From contig CALCDS010000170.1 of NCBI GenBank assembly GCA_937900065.1, forward strand, positions 1 to 6,209: DNA of 6,209 nt, written 5' to 3'. Below are positions 5,347 to 6,209 of this stretch, one piece after another. The stretch comes from an uncultured Clostridiaceae bacterium. Lineage in GTDB: Bacteria; Bacillota; Clostridia; Clostridiales; Oxobacteraceae. The position numbers were made by a program, and so were the translations under genes. Position 1 is the first letter of the stretch. Every line of letters begins with the position of its first letter. A model generated the notes under the pieces. It was given only the letters and a program-made list of their open reading frames with translations, made no database searches and was not told the origin of the DNA.

Positions 5347-5904
5347 TCAGTTTATCTGTATTTTTCTATGGTTCCTTTTATATGCCGAGTAGAAAATGAC
5401 TGCTATGACGCCGCCTATGATTGCGGTATAAAACTGCGGATATGACATCATGATTGAAAGTTTGGCTACAAGTGGTTTAGGAATCCCTATTTTAAACAGT
5501 GCCACAAGATATTTTATGGACACGCTAAGCATCAGGGCTTTGAGTATTGCCCCGATCACAATTCCCACATAGAGTCCATATTTTCTGATATACCTTTCGC
5601 AAACCCAAATGCTCAATGTCAAAATAGAATTGCCTATCATTATGAACGGCACAAACGGCGCTCCCAAAGATGGAAACTGTCCTGTTATCAATGCTATTAC
5701 AGGAGTTAAAAGCGACACGAGTATGCCGTATTTTAAATCGGTTGTAAGCAGGGAAATTATTATCACCGTATTTACAAGCGGCCCTACCACAAGTTGATTG
5801 AATGCAGCCCCTTCCAGCCTTGAACCTATGAATATTATTATAAATGCAAATGCAACCATCATTCCGGCTCTTGTGAGCTTCTTCACATTGCTTATATTTT
5901 CCAT
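5347..5904 (-). CDS. ECF-type transporter S component (substrate unknown)
   Basis: A membrane protein of 185 residues, typical of substrate-binding S components of energy-coupling factor transporters. These capture a vitamin or other small molecule and work with shared EcfA/EcfA'/EcfT subunits, which are not in this window. The N-terminal KKLTRAGMMVAFAFI (8-22) matches the usual start of the family, and five or six hydrophobic segments follow, ending in a basic tail (YKRNHRKIQ). Gly/Pro-rich stretches (GQFPSLGAPFVPF) in the middle also fit. ATG at 5904 has an excellent AGGAGGT (5911-5917). It follows the TM1266-family gene by 18 bases, so they are probably co-transcribed, and a terminator follows at once. 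I do not recognise a vitamin-specific subfamily; substrate is open. Confidence 0.8.
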   Translation of the reverse strand: MENISNVKKLTRAGMMVAFAFIIIFIGSRLEGAAFNQLVVGPLVNTVIIISLLTTDLKYGILVSLLTPVIALITGQFPSLGAPFVPFIMIGNSILTLSIWVCERYIRKYGLYVGIVIGAILKALMLSVSIKYLVALFKIGIPKPLVAKLSIMMSYPQFYTAIIGGVIAVIFYSAYKRNHRKIQIN

Positions 5905-5922
5905 AATATTACCTCCTTTAAT

Positions 5923-6180
5923 CTAATATTTTTTATTGGAAAAAGCGGTTTTAACATTGACGCCCTTAATCGAACCCAACTTTCCCGTAAGTGCGCTGAT
6001 CTCATCGGTCGTACCGTCAACGACGATAGAGATAACGCATATATTCCTCTCCCTGTACGGGATACCCATCCTTCCCACGATAATGTTCGCATACTCGGAC
6101 AAGTATCTGTTTATCCTTTCGGCTGATTCGGATGCATCATCTATCACTATTCCGACAACACCTATCCTTTTTTCCTCCAT
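5923..6180 (-). CDS. TM1266-family putative iron-only hydrogenase system regulator
   Basis: A small ACT-like protein of 85 residues. Family marks are KRIGVVGIVIDD (4-15), GRMGIPYRERNICVISIVVDG (36-56) and the conserved ALTGKLGSIKGVNVKT (63-78), which closely resembles the Thermotoga maritima TM1266 C-terminus as I recall it. Members are usually encoded beside [FeFe]-hydrogenase or its maturation genes and are called putative regulators; the mechanism is unproven, and no DNA-binding domain is visible. ATG at 6180 is chosen because AAAGGTGAT (6188-6196) lies 7 bases upstream. A GTG at 6192 would add four residues but overlaps that ribosome site. Its presence suggests that hydrogenase genes lie past the right edge. 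Confidence 0.88.
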   Translation of the reverse strand: MEEKRIGVVGIVIDDASESAERINRYLSEYANIIVGRMGIPYRERNICVISIVVDGTTDEISALTGKLGSIKGVNVKTAFSNKKY

Positions 6181-6209
6181 GCTATCTATCACCTTTCAAA
6201 ATCATTTAT

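Noticed and set aside
6189..6209. Possible last codons of an upstream gene ending in TGA at 6189-6191
   Set aside because: One minus-strand frame stays open to the window edge, but six codons are too few to support a gene call.
1..6209. tRNA, rRNA, CRISPR array, transposase or phage gene
   Set aside because: No cloverleaf, regularly spaced repeats, or transposase/integrase-like protein was seen on either strand; the coding space is filled by ordinary metabolic genes.

Overview
The window is AT-rich and every supported gene lies on the minus strand, so transcription runs from high to low coordinates. The content suggests an anaerobic, low-GC Firmicute of the Clostridia type. The grounds are strong AGGAGG-type ribosome sites, a TM1266-family [FeFe]-hydrogenase regulator, an ECF-type S component, a mannose-family PTS and an RpiR-family regulator. 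The species cannot be named from the sequence.

Region 1 (about 5318-6209) is the tail of one transcription unit. It holds a small ACT-like TM1266-family protein (5923-6180), then an ECF transporter S component (5347-5904). A clean Rho-independent terminator (5318-5344) closes it. The rest of that unit, perhaps hydrogenase maturation genes, would lie beyond the right edge.

Region 2 (about 5066-5317) is a 250-base regulatory gap. It has two candidate promoters and two related inverted repeats built from the same half-sites (TTTGGAG and TTTGCTCC). These are plausible operators for the sugar operon.

Region 3 (82-5065) is a sugar-uptake cassette. In order of transcription it encodes EIIA, EIIB, EIIC and EIID of a mannose/sorbose-family PTS, an N-acetylmannosamine-6-phosphate 2-epimerase (NanE family), a small YcxB-like membrane protein and a MurR/RpiR-type regulator with a SIS domain. 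A strong terminator (13-44) follows the regulator. The simplest reading is that the PTS brings in an amino sugar, probably N-acetylmannosamine, as its 6-phosphate. NanE would convert this to GlcNAc-6-phosphate, and the RpiR protein would sense a phosphosugar and control the operon. No sialic acid lyase, ManNAc kinase, nagA or nagB is in the window, so later steps must be encoded elsewhere.

The most unusual non-coding features are two structured spacers inside the cassette. A 135-base spacer between EIID and nanE carries two hairpins and an 8-base direct repeat. An approximately 80-base long inverted repeat lies between nanE and the YcxB gene. A further inverted repeat sits at the likely transcription start of the regulator gene, which has its own well-spaced candidate promoter.
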